A stretch of 64,000 bases of DNA from Chrysopilus asiliformis. Taxonomy: Eukaryota; Arthropoda; Insecta; Diptera; Rhagionidae. The stretch lies in assembly GCA_964034945.1 (NCBI GenBank), contig OZ035960.1:103810933-103874932 (forward strand). The letters run 5' to 3'. Positions within the stretch are counted from its first letter, which is position 1. The number at the start of each line of letters is the position of its first letter. The position numbers and the translations under genes were made by a program. The notes below the pieces were generated by a model. The model saw only the letters and a program-made list of their open reading frames with translations. It did not search any database and was not told where the DNA came from. Positions 23,832 to 35,344 of this stretch are shown here, one piece after another.

Positions 23832-24250
23832 ATGGGTGTTTGTGCCGTGTGCAACAACGAAAAGAAAGGCAGTGAAAAGACGAGCTTCCATACATTTACC
23901 AAGGACAAACTTTTGATTGTAGCCTACATTTTGTAGCCTACATTTTGCGAGATTTGTAGCCTACATTTTGTACCTGATTGCTTCGAAAATAATATGCAGT
24001 TTGAAATGGTTAAGATATGAGTAAATAACCAAACTCTAAGTAATGTTTATATTTTACAGGGTTTGTACATAATCGAAAATTGAAGGCAAATGCTATTCTA
24101 ACTTTCTTTAGCATTTCCGAAACTGTTGCAACTTCAAGTCGGTCAACCAGGATGGCTGAAAAGCAGTCAAAACAATTAGTTGCTGATTTGTTACAACAAA
24201 ACGAGGGGCCTTTGCATGACGAAGAAATCAATGCTGCTTATTTATATTAA
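23832..24250 (+). pseudogene. Degenerate THAP-domain DNA-binding N-terminus of the P-like element
   Basis: From ATG 23832 the frame reads MGVCAVCNNEKKG...TSFHTFTKDK, which carries the C-x2-C pair and FHxF of a THAP zinc finger, then stops at TAG within the GTAGCCTACATTTTG repeats. A KIICSLK segment near 23980 resembles the second half of the finger, with its His lost. After a good acceptor (TATATTTTACAG-like, ending 24059) the frame RKLKANAILTFF matches the AVPTIF box that closes THAP domains, and runs to TAA 24248-24250. AATAAA follows at 24250-24255. THAP domains of P-type transposases bind the element ends. No catalytic domain remains, and exon 1 is disrupted, so this is a relic. Confidence 0.7.
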
Positions 24251-24501
24251 ATAAACAATATTTATATTGCAGCAAACAGAACAAATTCCAGTTTTTAGGC
24301 GAAAACAGAACAAATCTCATATCGATGACATTTCAGTACGCTCTTGTGACGTCATGCGCAGAAGTTTACCAAAATGAAACTAGTCTTTGCGCAATCTGTT
24401 GTGTTTGATTCATGACCGAGACCGAATATTTCTTGCCGATGACGTAGTAAAATGGCGGCTGTCAAAAAGTAACCAGCAGACCTGTGTATAATTCGGCCAT
24501 G

Positions 24502-25900
24502 AATTTAAGCTAGAAAAGTTCCATAAATTCGATATTGAAAGTGCGTTTTTCCATATCGTTTATAAAAATCATCGTCTTCTCGTGTCATTTAATCTCTAAG
24601 TTGTTTTCTCTTCATGTTTATGTTTTCGCTTAACCAATATTAGTGTGAATTAATTTGTGTCAGCATTTTATGGTGAGAATTTTTTGTCGTTGTGTGGCAT
24701 CTTGGCTAATTTTTTCTCTCCCGGTCGTGAAAATGGTCCTTGCAACCGACTTACGTAGGGTTTCGGCAGACTTATCAAAGTTCTACCGCGGGATATTCGA
24801 CGTCTTCAGGCGGTAGCGGCTATTCGCCACTCAGTCGTATTTGGGTCGCCAGCACTTCTTCAGTACCACAATTTCAGTCATAAGGACGGTCGTGAGTCAT
24901 GACTTTCAGTCGGTTCGTGTGCCATAGGACTACTTCCCAACCGAAAAATGCTCCTTGGGATCGGTCTTAGCCCCCACAACCCCCCATCCCCGTTCCCCCT
25001 AATCCTGCTCGTTTGGAATTTTTTGTATACAGTTTAATACCAGCGTCACACTACCGCCGCCGCCGCCCCTACTAAAAATGTCATATATTTAAAAATGTCA
25101 GACCTACCCTTACCTGATTTTTTTAAAAAAAAACCTCACGCAAAAAAAAGTTCCATTTCACAAAAAAGATCAAAGTTAAATTCCGAGTTATTGTTGAATT
25201 TACATATGGATATCTAAATTGGTTTTATCATTTTGTACACACAGATTTTCAAAACATGGACACGGATGGTAGAACCGTAGCCAAGTTCAAATATGCTGAC
25301 TATGCTTATAATGTATAAAACGTAATCCAGAATATCATAAAAGAATCTGAGAGTTCTAATAAATGGAATGTATTGGGATTAGGCTCTACTAATTCGCAAT
25401 AAATTCGGCAATAAATTTTAATTATTGACAAAATGTTCGTATGTAAAAAGAAATAATAGCAATAATAAATCATGCAAAAGTAGAAAAGTACGAGGAAACT
25501 TATGGTGTAGCGTTAATATGATATACTCTTGGGTGATAAATGCAATGCCAACGTTAATTTATGTTCTAGTGAACATTTTATAAATGACTTTAATATGATG
25601 ACGGTATTGTATTACGGAAACTTCATTTTAATTTTTCTTGAAATTCGAGCGTTTAAAATGATTTTTTGAGATGGTGAAACCGTTGAAAAAGGAAATTCAA
25701 TTTGCAAATAATTGGCGTTTGTGCTTATGGTTCCTAACCAGGGTTACCATATGTTTTCTCGTGAATCCGAGACAAAGTAAGAGTTGTAGGGGATGGTAGG
25801 GAGAGAGGGATAGGAGGGACGAGGGCGGGTTGATGACTGACTCGGAACTTTTATTGCAACAAAAACTAATTGAAAGGAAATCTTTATTCGGACGAATATT
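24502..25900. other. Noncoding stretch
   Basis: No supported gene. An ACCAGGGTTACCATATG block near 25737 resembles a hAT-type end but has no partner. A G-rich GGGATGGTAGGGAGAGAGGG tract lies at about 25790. Confidence 0.5.
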
Positions 25901-25909
25901 TGATTTTAT

Positions 25910-26015
25910 TCTTTGCGCCGCACTTTTTTAAAAAAATTTGCCTGCGGCGCATTATTTTTAATTTTTGAACATTTTTTCAGGCAAAATTTTTTAGACAAAG
26001 TGCGGCGCAAAGATT
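25910..26015. repeat. Inverted repeat with CGCCGCA ends
   Basis: The outer arms CTTTGCGCCGCACTTT and AAAGTGCGGCGCAAAG are exact inverses enclosing about 70 bp that also contains GCCTGCGGCGCAT. It belongs to the dispersed GCGCCGCAGGCGAAA motif family. Confidence 0.7.
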
Positions 26016-26119
26016 AGAACCAAGAGCTACACAGTATTAAGCGAAAATTAACATAATTTTTCACTCTTTTTACATTCCGTAAATAATGGCAACGAAAATT
26101 GTGATATCAAAAATGAAGA

Positions 26120-26279
26120 CAAAAGAGGGTCCGATTGGATTTTGAATTATGGAACGGTTATTTAAAATCATATTCTAAACACATTTTATCTTTATAAATT
26201 TTTCGATACGAAGCACAGTTTTCGAGAAAACACGAAAAAAGTATCCCATTTGTATGGGAGAGGGAAGAAGCAGTTAGCC
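26120..26279 (-). repeat. R1, minus-strand copy, left part
   Basis: GTCCGATTGGATTTTGA, the inverse of the R1 3' blocks, runs to GAAGAAGCAGTTAG. It is interrupted by the palindrome and resumes at 27442. Confidence 0.75.
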
Positions 26280-27441
26280 CGGGAGCCGTAGAACAAAAAA
26301 TAACAACGAACAGTTGACGGGACGAAATATGTTTGAATACCTGGATCTTGATCTAACTAAGAAAAAATTCTTCTACGGCGACCTTCCAAAGTGGTGCTAA
26401 ATGAGCGACAGATCGCGATTTATACCGCGGTTTCGTTGTTAAAAAAAAACGACGAGTTAACGGGACAAAATTTATTGCAGCATCTAGATCTTGGTCCAAC
26501 TAAGAAAAAAATGTTCTATGGCGACCTTGTCAGGTGGTGCTAAATGGGTGACAGATCGCGATAAATGACATACGTTTTAGTATTTTGGCAAGAGTTCAGT
26601 TTAGCGACAATGACGCTACAGATTTTTGGTGTATAGGGAGGGATAGAGGGAGGCATCCCCTATCCAAAATGGGTATTTTTAGCCGTCGCTCGCCCCCCTT
26701 GCCCCCTCCAGGGGTCCTCAAACTTTGTATGAAACTTTTTTCTGGGGGGTGGTAGGGGGGTGTGTGGTACCTCAAATGAAAGGTAATGAAGAGTACATTC
26801 CAAAAATATATAGCATGATGGGATTTCCCCCCTCACCCTTCGATTTACCCCACGAAGGGGTATAAAAGGGGTATAAATCGAATGGTGAGGGGGGAAATCC
26901 CATCATGCTATATATTTTTGGAATGTACTCTTCATTACCTTTCATTTGAGGTACCACACACCCCCCTACCACCCCCCAGAAAAAAGTTTCATACAAAGTT
27001 TGAGGACCCCTGGAGGGGGCAAGGGGGGCGAGCGACGGCTAAAAATACCCATTTTGGATAGGGGATGCCTCCCTCTATCCCTCCCTATACACCAAAAATC
27101 TGTAGCGTCATTGTCGCTAAACTGAACTCTTGCCAAAATACTAAAACGTATGTCATTTATCGCGATCTGTCACCCATTTAGCACCACCTGACAAGGTCGC
27201 CGTAGAACATTTTTTTCTTAGTTGGACCAAGATCTACATCCTGCAATAAATTTTGTCCCGTTAACTCGTCGTTTTTTTTTAACAACGAAACCGCGGTATA
27301 AATCGCGATCTGTCGCTCATTTAGCACCACTTTGGAAGGTCGCCGTAGAAGAATTTTTTCTTAGTTAGATCAAGATCCAGGTATTCAAACATATTTCGTC
27401 CCGTCAACTGTTCGTTGTTATTTTTTGTTCTACGGCTCCCG
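26280..27441. mobile_element. 1.16 kb near-perfect palindrome (foldback element)
   Basis: Starts CGGGAGCCGTAGAACAAAAA and ends with its exact inverse. The arms are about 570 bp, with only scattered mismatches (for example TATGG/GTAGA near 26518), and the loop is about 24 bp near 26848-26871. Each arm itself contains two diverged copies of a module of about 165 bp (GGATCTTGATCTAACTAAG and GATCTTGGTCCAACTAAG, each followed by GGTGCTAAATG and GACAGATCGCGAT). It is inserted in R1. No exact target duplication was resolved. A transcript would form a very long hairpin. Confidence 0.85.
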
Positions 27442-27914
27442 CTCTAAGTGGTCCGATTAGATTTTAGTGTATCAACGAGTTATGTAGAATCCCATTCGAA
27501 ACACATTTTACTTTTATAAATGTTTTAATATGACTCACTATTTTTCAGAAAATTGCAAAAAACTGTTTCGATTGTATAGGGGAGAGGGGAAGGAATGGTC
27601 CATTTAAGAACCTAGCATAGCCATTTACGAGAAACGTAAGCATACAAAATTTTAGGTCTCTAGCTCAATCCTTTCGAAAGTTATGGTGTTCACGGACAAA
27701 AGACAAATAGACAGATAGACACGGACAGACCGAAAAGACGGACAGACCGAAAAAACGGACAGACCGAAAAGACGGACTGAGAGACAGACAGAAAGACGGA
27801 AGGACATACGGACAGACGGACAGACAGACAGACAGACAGACGGACAGACGGATGGACAGACAGACAGATGGACAGACAGACGAAATCAAAACTTTTATCA
27901 TTCCAAACACCCTA
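27442..27914 (-). repeat. R1, minus-strand copy, middle part
   Basis: Continues R1 from GTGGTCCGATTAG through AAAGTTATGGTGTTCACGGAC and a GACAGACA tract of about 150 bp to CATTCCAAACACCCTA, where the next element is inserted. Confidence 0.8.
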
Positions 27915-28394
27915 CACTCTCGAAAAAATGGAGTCGATTACGCACCGAAAGGGAGTTTGAGGGAGTCCATCATTGGAGAAAATCGAGCACCGGGCTAGGG
28001 AGTTCACAACAATTCCTTATGGGTGTTAATTTTTAACAATTTTTCGGTGTTAAACCAACTTATTATCAAGAAAAAAACCTCGCAAATTCTCTTTTTTTTG
28101 CAAGCATTTGAGATGTTTTGAGTGTGTTTCCAAAGTTAATATTACTTGTTAAAAACTTTTCTTACATGTCTCTGCCGGGACTCGAACACGGGACCTCTCG
28201 AATTGTAAACCATTTGCCTTCCCAATAGGCTGTTGAAGCCAATTGGCAAGCCTCTTCTAAACGGTCAAAACGGTGTTAAATTGAATATTTAGCTCCGTAA
28301 AATAAAAATGTAAAAATAACTCCGCGCTACGGTGTTAAACTTTTAGCTATGTTTTCAGGCGGAGTTAATTCGTCCCCGGATTTTTTCGAGAGTG
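27915..28394. mobile_element. 480 bp CAC-ended DNA element containing a tRNA-like segment
   Basis: The ends are CACTCTCGAAAAAAT and its exact inverse (15 bp). TA lies on both sides (27913-27914, 28395-28396). R1 continues across it: joining the flanks gives CCCTAGTGTAATT, parallel to CCCTGGTGTAGTTC in intact copies. The CAC start recalls the CMC (EnSpm/CACTA) group, but a 2-bp duplication is unusual there, so the superfamily is uncertain. No transposase. Confidence 0.75.
28165..28262 (-). repeat. tRNA-like segment inside the CAC-ended element
   Basis: On the minus strand it ends with CCCGTGTTCGAGTCCCGGCA, which has a T-arm/B-box-like core (GTTCGAGTCC). The upstream part does not pair into a complete acceptor stem or a standard cloverleaf, so this is a tRNA-derived sequence and not a functional tRNA gene. 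Confidence 0.5.
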
Positions 28395-28462
28395 TAGTGT
28401 AATTAATTTTTGTTGCACAAACGGTATACGAAATCTAATATGCTCCTATATGATATATCATA
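28395..28462 (-). repeat. R1, minus-strand copy, terminal part
   Basis: R1 terminal blocks (CAAACGGTATACGAAATCTA, then CTATATGATATATCATA) up to the Helitron-like insertion. A last piece, AGAGTATAAAAATA, follows at about 28772. Confidence 0.7.
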
Positions 28463-28770
28463 TCATACTAATATATAAAAATGAGTTGGTGCCTGTCTGT
28501 CTGTCTGTCTGTTCCTCTTTCATGCAAAAACGGCTGAACCGATTGACTTGAAATTTGGGATGAGTGCCTGTGGCCGTTCTGGTTCCAACATAGGCATACG
28601 GAAAAGTAGCGCGAGGGGTAAGGGGGCAAAGTGATTTCGAAACTTAGTTTTCCCTCTATGTTACTCTTTCGCGGGGAAACGATTGGCTTGAAGTTTAGCT
28701 CCAACATAGACCATAAAAAAAATAAAAAATTGAAAAAAATTAACCCGGCAACGACGGGTATGCAAGCTAG
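28463..28770 (+). mobile_element. Helitron-like non-autonomous element R2, copy 1
   Basis: Begins TCATACTAATATATAAAAAT after an A and ends GCAAGCTAG before a T, with no target duplication. Seven bases before the CTAG end is a hairpin: ACCCG, loop GCAACGA, CGGGT. The 5'-TC, 3'-CTRR, subterminal hairpin and A-T insertion site are the defining features of Helitrons. It is 308 bp with no RepHel protein, so non-autonomous. It is inserted in the terminal part of R1. Confidence 0.8.
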
Positions 28771-28789
28771 TAGAGTATAAAAATAAATA

Positions 28790-30329
28790 TCGTCATCCGA
28801 ATGCTTAGTTTGTGCCATAGATACACGTTTTGCCATTCACATGCCCCAAACTAGCACTCAGCTAAATCTCTTCCATAATTACCAAATAATCGCTGCCAAT
28901 AAATAGAAAGGAATTAAGAAATTTTAATACCTAATTTCCACAACGAAATCATTCAAATTATTCACAGATTAAATAATATAAACGTTTTAACTGTCCAAAA
29001 ACTTATTCTATTCTTACAAAACGTTCTTTACGAAATGAAATGGATATAAAAGAGGCGAAAAAGTCTACAATAAAAATGATAACACAGAGCTTATAGCTGT
29101 TTGATCCTGCACAGACGATAAGGATTTACAGGACAAGGCTCTATGCGGAAATCTTTTCAAATGAGAAGTAGTAAGCTGAAAGGACAGAACAAAAAAAAAT
29201 TGCTTATCCAACTACTTATGAATATATATATCTATATGATGCCAATGGTATGGATCTATATAAGAAATTACCAAATTGTATCTGTCCGCTTTTTATTTCC
29301 GAGCATTTTATTTCCCTGGATTAAATATTGTTGAGTGTAGCGGAAGGATATGAAGATTTTCACTTAAAACGATCTCAGACTACTCAGAATAATGACCAAT
29401 TTTCTATTTATTCCGTTTTGTTTTTATATATTAAAAGCATTGCTTAGCCATCGTAAGAAAAATTTACGAAAATTAAATGCCTTACTTTATTTTCGTTGAA
29501 GGAGATTAACACAGTTTTCTTTATATATTTTTCCTTCACCCATATTTTAGATCGATTTTTTTTTCGGGAAAAATATGGTTTTACTTTTATTTCTTTCAAA
29601 TGCAAACAGATAAATGCAAAAAATATACGCCGCAGGTGAAGCTTTTAAAAGAATATGTTTTCACTTAAACTTAAACTCCATCTCCTTCCTGGTCTCAGTT
29701 TCTAACGTTTTTTTTGTGCGCAAGTTCAATACTTCCGCCACACTCAACTGCCCCTAAAAGTGTGACGTTTTTTGGGCAGCCGTTTTTGTTATTTAAAATT
29801 TAATTTACACAAAGCTGTGCATTTTTGTGCATTTTCACGTTTCGAACATCATAAATGCAACAAAAATTGTGAAAATAGGAAAGAAGATAAATGCGCCACA
29901 GGCGAAAATATATGCGCCATAGTCGAAAAATCGTTAGAAAAATCCCCACAGGGGAAAAAATCATTTACATTCGGGAAAAAAAACTATTTACACTCGGGGA
30001 GAAATAATAGGAAAGATTCCTAATATCGCAAAATATGCGGCAGTGGGCTTTTTTGTAACGAATCCTTAAAAATAAGGAACTTGTCCTAAAATCTTTGAAG
30101 GTTTTTTTTTGTACGAATTTTACATTTTTTGGTAGCCATAACCAAAAATCTCACTATATCGTGTGTTACCACTTTTATAGGATTCATTTTACGTGTGCTG
30201 AATCTTGGGAGCAGTGGTCCAAAATAGGTAAAATCGTCAAATATCCCCAAAAAAACGTTCAAAAGATCAATATAGTAAAACTTTAAATATAAAGGCAAAA
30301 TTGGAGATATCCTTATAGAATTCTTATTG
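28790..30329. other. AT-rich noncoding stretch
   Basis: No supported gene; the short frames have no domain. Copies of the ACGCCGCAGGTGAAG / GCGCCACAGGCGAAA motif occur near 29627 and 29890. Confidence 0.5.
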
Positions 30330-30440
30330 CCAGAATCGGATTCAGTAACCCCAAAAACCCTAGTAGGTCAAAATTAGATTGCAAGATTTGACCCTTACAG
30401 ACAAACAAACAAACAAACAAACAAAATATGCCGCCGATGT
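30330..30440 (+). repeat. R6 fragment
   Basis: GAATCGGATTCAGTAACCCC and AGATTGCAAGATTTGACCC followed by an ACAAACAAAC tract, as at 54700-54780. Confidence 0.6.
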
Positions 30441-30634
30441 ATTTTTGCACCAGTAACTTTGAACAACTTTGAGCCTTATTGTTGCCACATAGGAGTCAAA
30501 GTTGCTATTATGAAATGCTAATTGTGGCAAGAAAAGGGTCAAAGCTTTTAAAAAGGTTAATTTCATTGAAATAACCTTCCAAAGTCGTCAAACGTCAAAA
30601 AAGTACTAAAAACGTGAAATGATGATAAATTGAC

Positions 30635-30885
30635 TGTGTTTACATTGAGACTCACTTTGAGACGGCACGTCATTCGTGAGGGTGAGGGACGCAGTGGGGA
30701 GGGAAACCAAAAAGAGCGAACGAAGTTTAGATTCGCAAACCGGTTTTTGAGTCTGGTCGTTGAAACCTGTCGTTTAGTTTTGTTGATGAAACCGGTTTAT
30801 GAATCCAGATAAAGCGAACCGTGTGCACACGGCAGAAAAATGAGGAAAGACGTGCCGCCTCAAAGTGAATCCCAATGTAAACACA
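30635..30885. mobile_element. 251 bp MITE with about 37-bp terminal inverted repeats
   Basis: The left end TGTGTTTACATTGAGACTCA and the right end (inverse TGTGTTTACATTGGGATTCA) match over about 37 bp with three mismatches. No clear target duplication, so the superfamily is undetermined. Confidence 0.7.
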
Positions 30886-32159
30886 ATCATAGGCATCAGT
30901 GCCTGGGGGCCAATGACGGCTATTTTCGCGACCTCTGGACTAAAATATGGTAGATTTACGATTTACAAAAATGTGTATTATTTTGAGTATGGAATTTAGC
31001 AATTTCTGAACCCACTTGGCACTGAGCCAACACGAAAATCAAACTAAATGAAAGCAATTCCTCTAAAAATGGGAAAATATGACCTAGTGGAATTTATTGT
31101 AACAACTCCATTAAAAATTGTGAATGTGTAACAAAATTTTGAGAAAACTTCCAATAATTTTGGTGCACATTGCCATATTTTTTTTTAGAATCGAGACTAT
31201 AAAACTTCACTAAATCACATTTTTTCCATTTTTATGGGAATAAAGCTCCCACCCTTTTTTTCCATAAAGCGCAATTTCTGGCGCCCCTTCCCCCGAAGAA
31301 AGTAAAAAAAATAGTCAAAGTACGATATTAAGATTACGGAAAAGCCAGTAAAAAATCATGAATAGCTTTTACCAATCTGTTTACATTTTTATTAAAAACA
31401 TTTCAGATTTCAGATAAGAATAAATAAATAAATGGGTTAACTTAAGGGTATAAATCACTTTTGATCATATGGATAAAGTGTTACAACAACGCAAATACAT
31501 AATATGAGTACGTACTTACTTAGCACACCATCCACTCGGCTAAGTTTATCCTAGTGAAATTTTCTTTAACAACAGACGGAATTAATCTTATTTTATCGCT
31601 AATGTACTCTTTTTTCTCTATGCTATGAATTTCAATTTCCCCATTTTTAGTCTTGATTAAAGGATGTCTTCTCTGATAAATCGTGTTACACAGCAAAATA
31701 GAATAAATGTTGATACCAAACATTAGAGATTAGAATTGTTACAAGAGATGCTGGCGAACCTTTAAAAAGGGAATGGAATTGTTTTTCTGATATGTCATCA
31801 TTTTTTTCTGTTACAAGAATTTCTGATAACTTGAATCAACGGATTTGTTTGGAATTCCGTTTTGCCGATATCAAAAATACGCAAAAGTTTTTTGGAGAAA
31901 ACTGTTGTTTGCGAGGGCAAGGACCTTCCCTGACGGCACATACATTTTCCACAAGTTTTTTTAAATAAAAATACAAGAGATTGACCCATAATTTCTAAAG
32001 TTTATTGCGTAAAGCATAAAGTTAGCATTTACGAAAAGTTTAAATTCTTAAAATTTTTGTTATTTCATGGGTAAGGTGACCAAAGTTTTTTTATGAGTCG
32101 ATACGGAACAAGATAAACAAAGAAAATGAAACTTGATTTAGACAAAAACCAAGGGGAAA
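30886..32159. other. Noncoding stretch
   Basis: No supported gene and no recognised repeat. Confidence 0.5.
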
Positions 32160-32400
32160 CATTATAAATGTACGCCGCAGGCGAAACTTTTTAAACAGCA
32201 TGCGGCGGAGTTATTTAAATCAAGAGATACGCAGTTCCTAGTGCAAATTAACTCTCTCTTTGTGCGTTATATAAATAGTCGCGACGAAAATTGTAAAATT
32301 ACTAATAAAGGAAAATACGCCGCAGGCCAAATCTTTTGAGATAATGCGCCTTTTGTGGAAAATTGTTGTAAAAATGCTCCGCAGGCGAAAGAAATGTGCT
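32160..32400. repeat. Cluster of CGCCGCAGGC motifs
   Basis: TACGCCGCAGGCGAAAC (32171), CATGCGGCGGA (about 32199), TACGCCGCAGGCC (32315) and TCCGCAGGCGAAAG (32376). The same motif occurs at 8930, 25935, 29627 and 35333. Confidence 0.6.
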
Positions 32401-32562
32401 TTCGAGCATCCTCCAGACTAAGTTGTGTAGTTGTGCGTAAATAATATCAGCTCAAATTAAAAGTTTTAGGCAAACAAAAATGTTTGACGGTATAAAAAAC
32501 GTAAAATTTTGGGTATTCTCCATCTGCTTCTTCTCCCCGTCTTTTTCTTCTTCTATCACTCC

Positions 32563-32695
32563 TTTGCTATCTCTCTCTCTCTTTCCTCCTCTCTCTTCTT
32601 CTCTCTCTATCTCTCTCTCTTTCTTCCTCTCTCTCTCTCTCTTTCTTCCTCTCTCTCTCTCTCTCTTTCTTCCTCTCTCTCTTGCTCACTCGTTC
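32563..32695 (+). repeat. CT-rich microsatellite
   Basis: (CTCTCT) runs broken by TTTCTTCC/TTTCCTCC, on the + strand. The overlapping open frames (Ser/Leu-rich or Arg/Glu-rich) are low-complexity artefacts. Confidence 0.9.
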
Positions 32696-33334
32696 TTTCC
32701 CCATTTTCCTATCTCCCGCTACTTTTTCTCGCTCTCTCATGTCACTACATACCAAGACTGAACTACACTCCTTAAATCGATATTTTATTAAAATTTTCTT
32801 CCCTACTGACCGCACCTGCAGTTTTACACCATGGATAAGATTCACGATTTCGATGTACCTTCGTATAAACCTGCTCAAACATATTTTTTAGGGTTTTTTT
32901 AGCTGGACACATCAAATATTATTTATCACTTGGTAAGAACCCTCATTCCAAAAGAATTAAGAAATATTGACGTGGGCCCTCTATTAAACAATAACAAAAA
33001 ATAACTTTTGTAGACATAAAATACTTTCAAGATGCCGGAAATCTATAACCCCTTATCCTAATTTAAATCAAAATTAAATTTTTCTAAAATTACGATCAGG
33101 ATTTTTCACCTGCTAGAGGCCGAGGTTGGTTAAGTTTCCAATAATCTTAAATATGGGTATGACAGGCAGTTCAATTTTCTTTCTGGATGAATTCTACTTT
33201 CGCTTGTGTCGCGTCTTCCACAATTTAACGAAGACAGCATTGGAATTAGTGATTAAAGAAGAAGGGAGGAGGTGTGTTTTCCAACATATTTTGAGGAAAA
33301 ACTCATGAGAAAAGCTAAAATACTATATATCGTC
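32696..33334. other. Noncoding stretch
   Basis: No supported gene and no recognised repeat. Confidence 0.5.
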
Positions 33335-33970
33335 AAATACTCTGTATGAGGACGGACAAAATTTTTATTTAAAAAAATCCATTTGTATGGGAGAGGGGAG
33401 AACAAATGGTCCGATTGGATTTTGATGTATAGAACGGTTATGTAAAATCATATTCTAAACACATTTCACCTTTATAGATTTTTCGATATGACTCACCATT
33501 TTCGAGAAAATTGCAAAAAACTGTTTCGTTTGTATGGGAGAGGGGGGAGGAATGGTCCAATTTTGCCCGTTCAAGAACTTAGCCTAGTCATTTATGAGAA
33601 ACGTAACTATACAAAATTTCAAGTCTCTAGCTCAATCCTGTCGAAAGTTATGGTGTTCACAGACGGATGGATAGACAGACGGACGAGTAGACGGACAGAC
33701 AAACAGACAAACAGACAAACAGAAAAACAGAAAAACAGAAAAACAGACAAACAGACAAACAGAAAAACAGACAAACAGACGAATATACAGACACACGGAC
33801 CAACGGACAGACGGACGGACAGACGAACAGATGAACAGACGAACAGACATACGGACAGACGAGCAGACATACGGACAGATGAACAAACATACGGAGAGAC
33901 AGATAGACAGACCGACGCAACTTCAATTGTATCCGACGCAACTTCAATATGATTCTCATATAGAGTATAA
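33335..33970 (-). repeat. R1, nearly complete minus-strand copy
   Basis: Carries all R1 blocks in inverse order, with a GACAGACAAACA-type tract of about 260 bp at 33655-33915 and the TCATATAGAGTATA terminal part. The Cys/Ser/Val-rich frames over the tract are artefacts. Confidence 0.8.
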
Positions 33971-35344
33971 TCACTTAATTGTGTACCTCCAAAGTCAGGT
34001 CGACCGCCATTGTGTAGTGTTTTCGCATTAAGTTTGATGGACATGTCCCTGACCTTTAGTCGATCAGATAGGAAAGGATCTCTTATTATCTGCTTTGCCC
34101 TCCTTGTGATTTTTTTTAAATTTGAATTATTTGGTGGCGCTTTTGTTGTTGCCGTTGGTGTTGCTGGTGTTGTTATTTTTATTATGATTTGCACCCACCG
34201 CTTCCTATTTACCGATCCATTCGTCTTTTATACGCTTTATCTTGCAGCGTCTTATTTAAGATTCTGGCGAAGACCTTATTCTGCATAGCATCAATCGATA
34301 AGACATTGGCTTGACTTGAAGTGAACTTTACCTCCTTAGAGTCCTCGGAAGTTTTATGTCTTGCCTTGTAGATCCCTTACCTTATATCAACCCTCTGCCA
34401 TCCCTGCAAAAACATTTTTGTGACTGAGGCGACAATACAATAAACGACAAATGCTTCATGAAAGCTTAGTCATCGCAAATTTCACCCCATGATGGGTGGT
34501 GTTTTTTTTTTCTTTCTTCGATATGTCACAACTTTTCCCCAAGTTTTGCTACTTTTCTTTGTGCGTATATTATGCACAAGTATTTGTATATTTCCCGTTT
34601 TTATTGAAGGAAGGAAATCCTTTGCCTCCATCGAAGAATCTTATCGTCGCAGCATTATCCCTTTTGGTTGCTAGCTTCTTGTTGTCTTTGATTATAAGAA
34701 TTTTTATGATACTACGCTTGGCCTTAGCCGCCACAGTTGTCGTAAATTTAATTAGGCGGAAAGCGAGCTTTTACCGAGAAGCTGCTTTATATCAAACGAA
34801 AAACAGAAATTTAGGGAGACAGCAAACCAAACGATACAAAAATAAAAGAACGAAGGCAAAAAAATTAAATTTATATACCTTAAGTCACAAAATATACACA
34901 TTGATATACTCCGCATAGAAAGAAAGTTAAGATTTAAAATAAGAGACAGAGTATGAAACAAAAAAAATTTCAAAGTAAAAAAATATATACATATATAAAT
35001 AAAAATAAACGAGAGCAATCCTTGGATTATATGGAAAAGACTTCTGCAGCATAAAGAAAATTTTAATAGCTAAACGAAAAGATTATAAAAGATTTATGGG
35101 TGTCAAGGAAAAAAATTCCGGATTAACAGTTAAAAAATATTTCTTTCGTCGGTCTAATTTTTATTATCGCAATTATCGTTATTATATGTATTTAAATCGC
35201 GGTTAATTACTGAAGATTTCTTCATATTAAACCTTTCTATTATGAGTGATCGTGACATTAAAAAGAAAATATGACAAAAACATTTTGGTCGACTAATACA
35301 GTGTGGGTGAAAACATTATGTTGAAGTTTTTAGCCTGCGGCGCA
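33971..35344. other. Noncoding stretch, no recognised gene
   Basis: Two moderate open frames occur (34010-34288 and 34496-34918). Both are hydrophobic or basic by composition and match no family I recognise, so neither is called. The 3' part is A-rich. Confidence 0.4.

Larger units (their letters stand above)
13955..24501 (+). mobile_element. P-like (THAP) DNA transposon remnant, interrupted by H1
   Basis: The ends are inverted repeats starting CATGGCCGAATTATACACAG. Similarity continues inward for about 170 bp with gaps (ACGTCATCGGCAAGAAAT, CATGAATCAAA, ACAACAGATTGCGCA). AATTTAAGC flanks both ends (13946-13954 and 24502-24510), an 8-9 bp target duplication. The interior encodes a broken THAP zinc finger (23832-24250). 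A THAP domain, a CATG start and about 8-bp duplication together point to the P superfamily. Kolobok also carries THAP but duplicates TTAA. Without H1 the element is only about 1 kb, so it is internally deleted. H1 sits at the inner edge of the left terminal repeat. Confidence 0.75.

Noticed and set aside
26772..26996. 74-codon frame at the palindrome centre
   Set aside because: Reads through the inverted arms and is partly self-complementary; an effect of the palindrome.
27665..27910. Cys/Leu/Val/Ser-rich frames over (GTCY)n tracts, also at 33619-34194
   Set aside because: Period-4 tract translated in all frames; no plausible protein.
32567..32878. Arg/Glu-rich frame opposite the CT microsatellite
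   Set aside because: Translation of a simple GA/CT repeat.
34010..34918. Two moderate frames as possible genes
   Set aside because: Compositionally hydrophobic or Lys-rich, overlapping alternatives in other frames, no recognised motif, no good start context.
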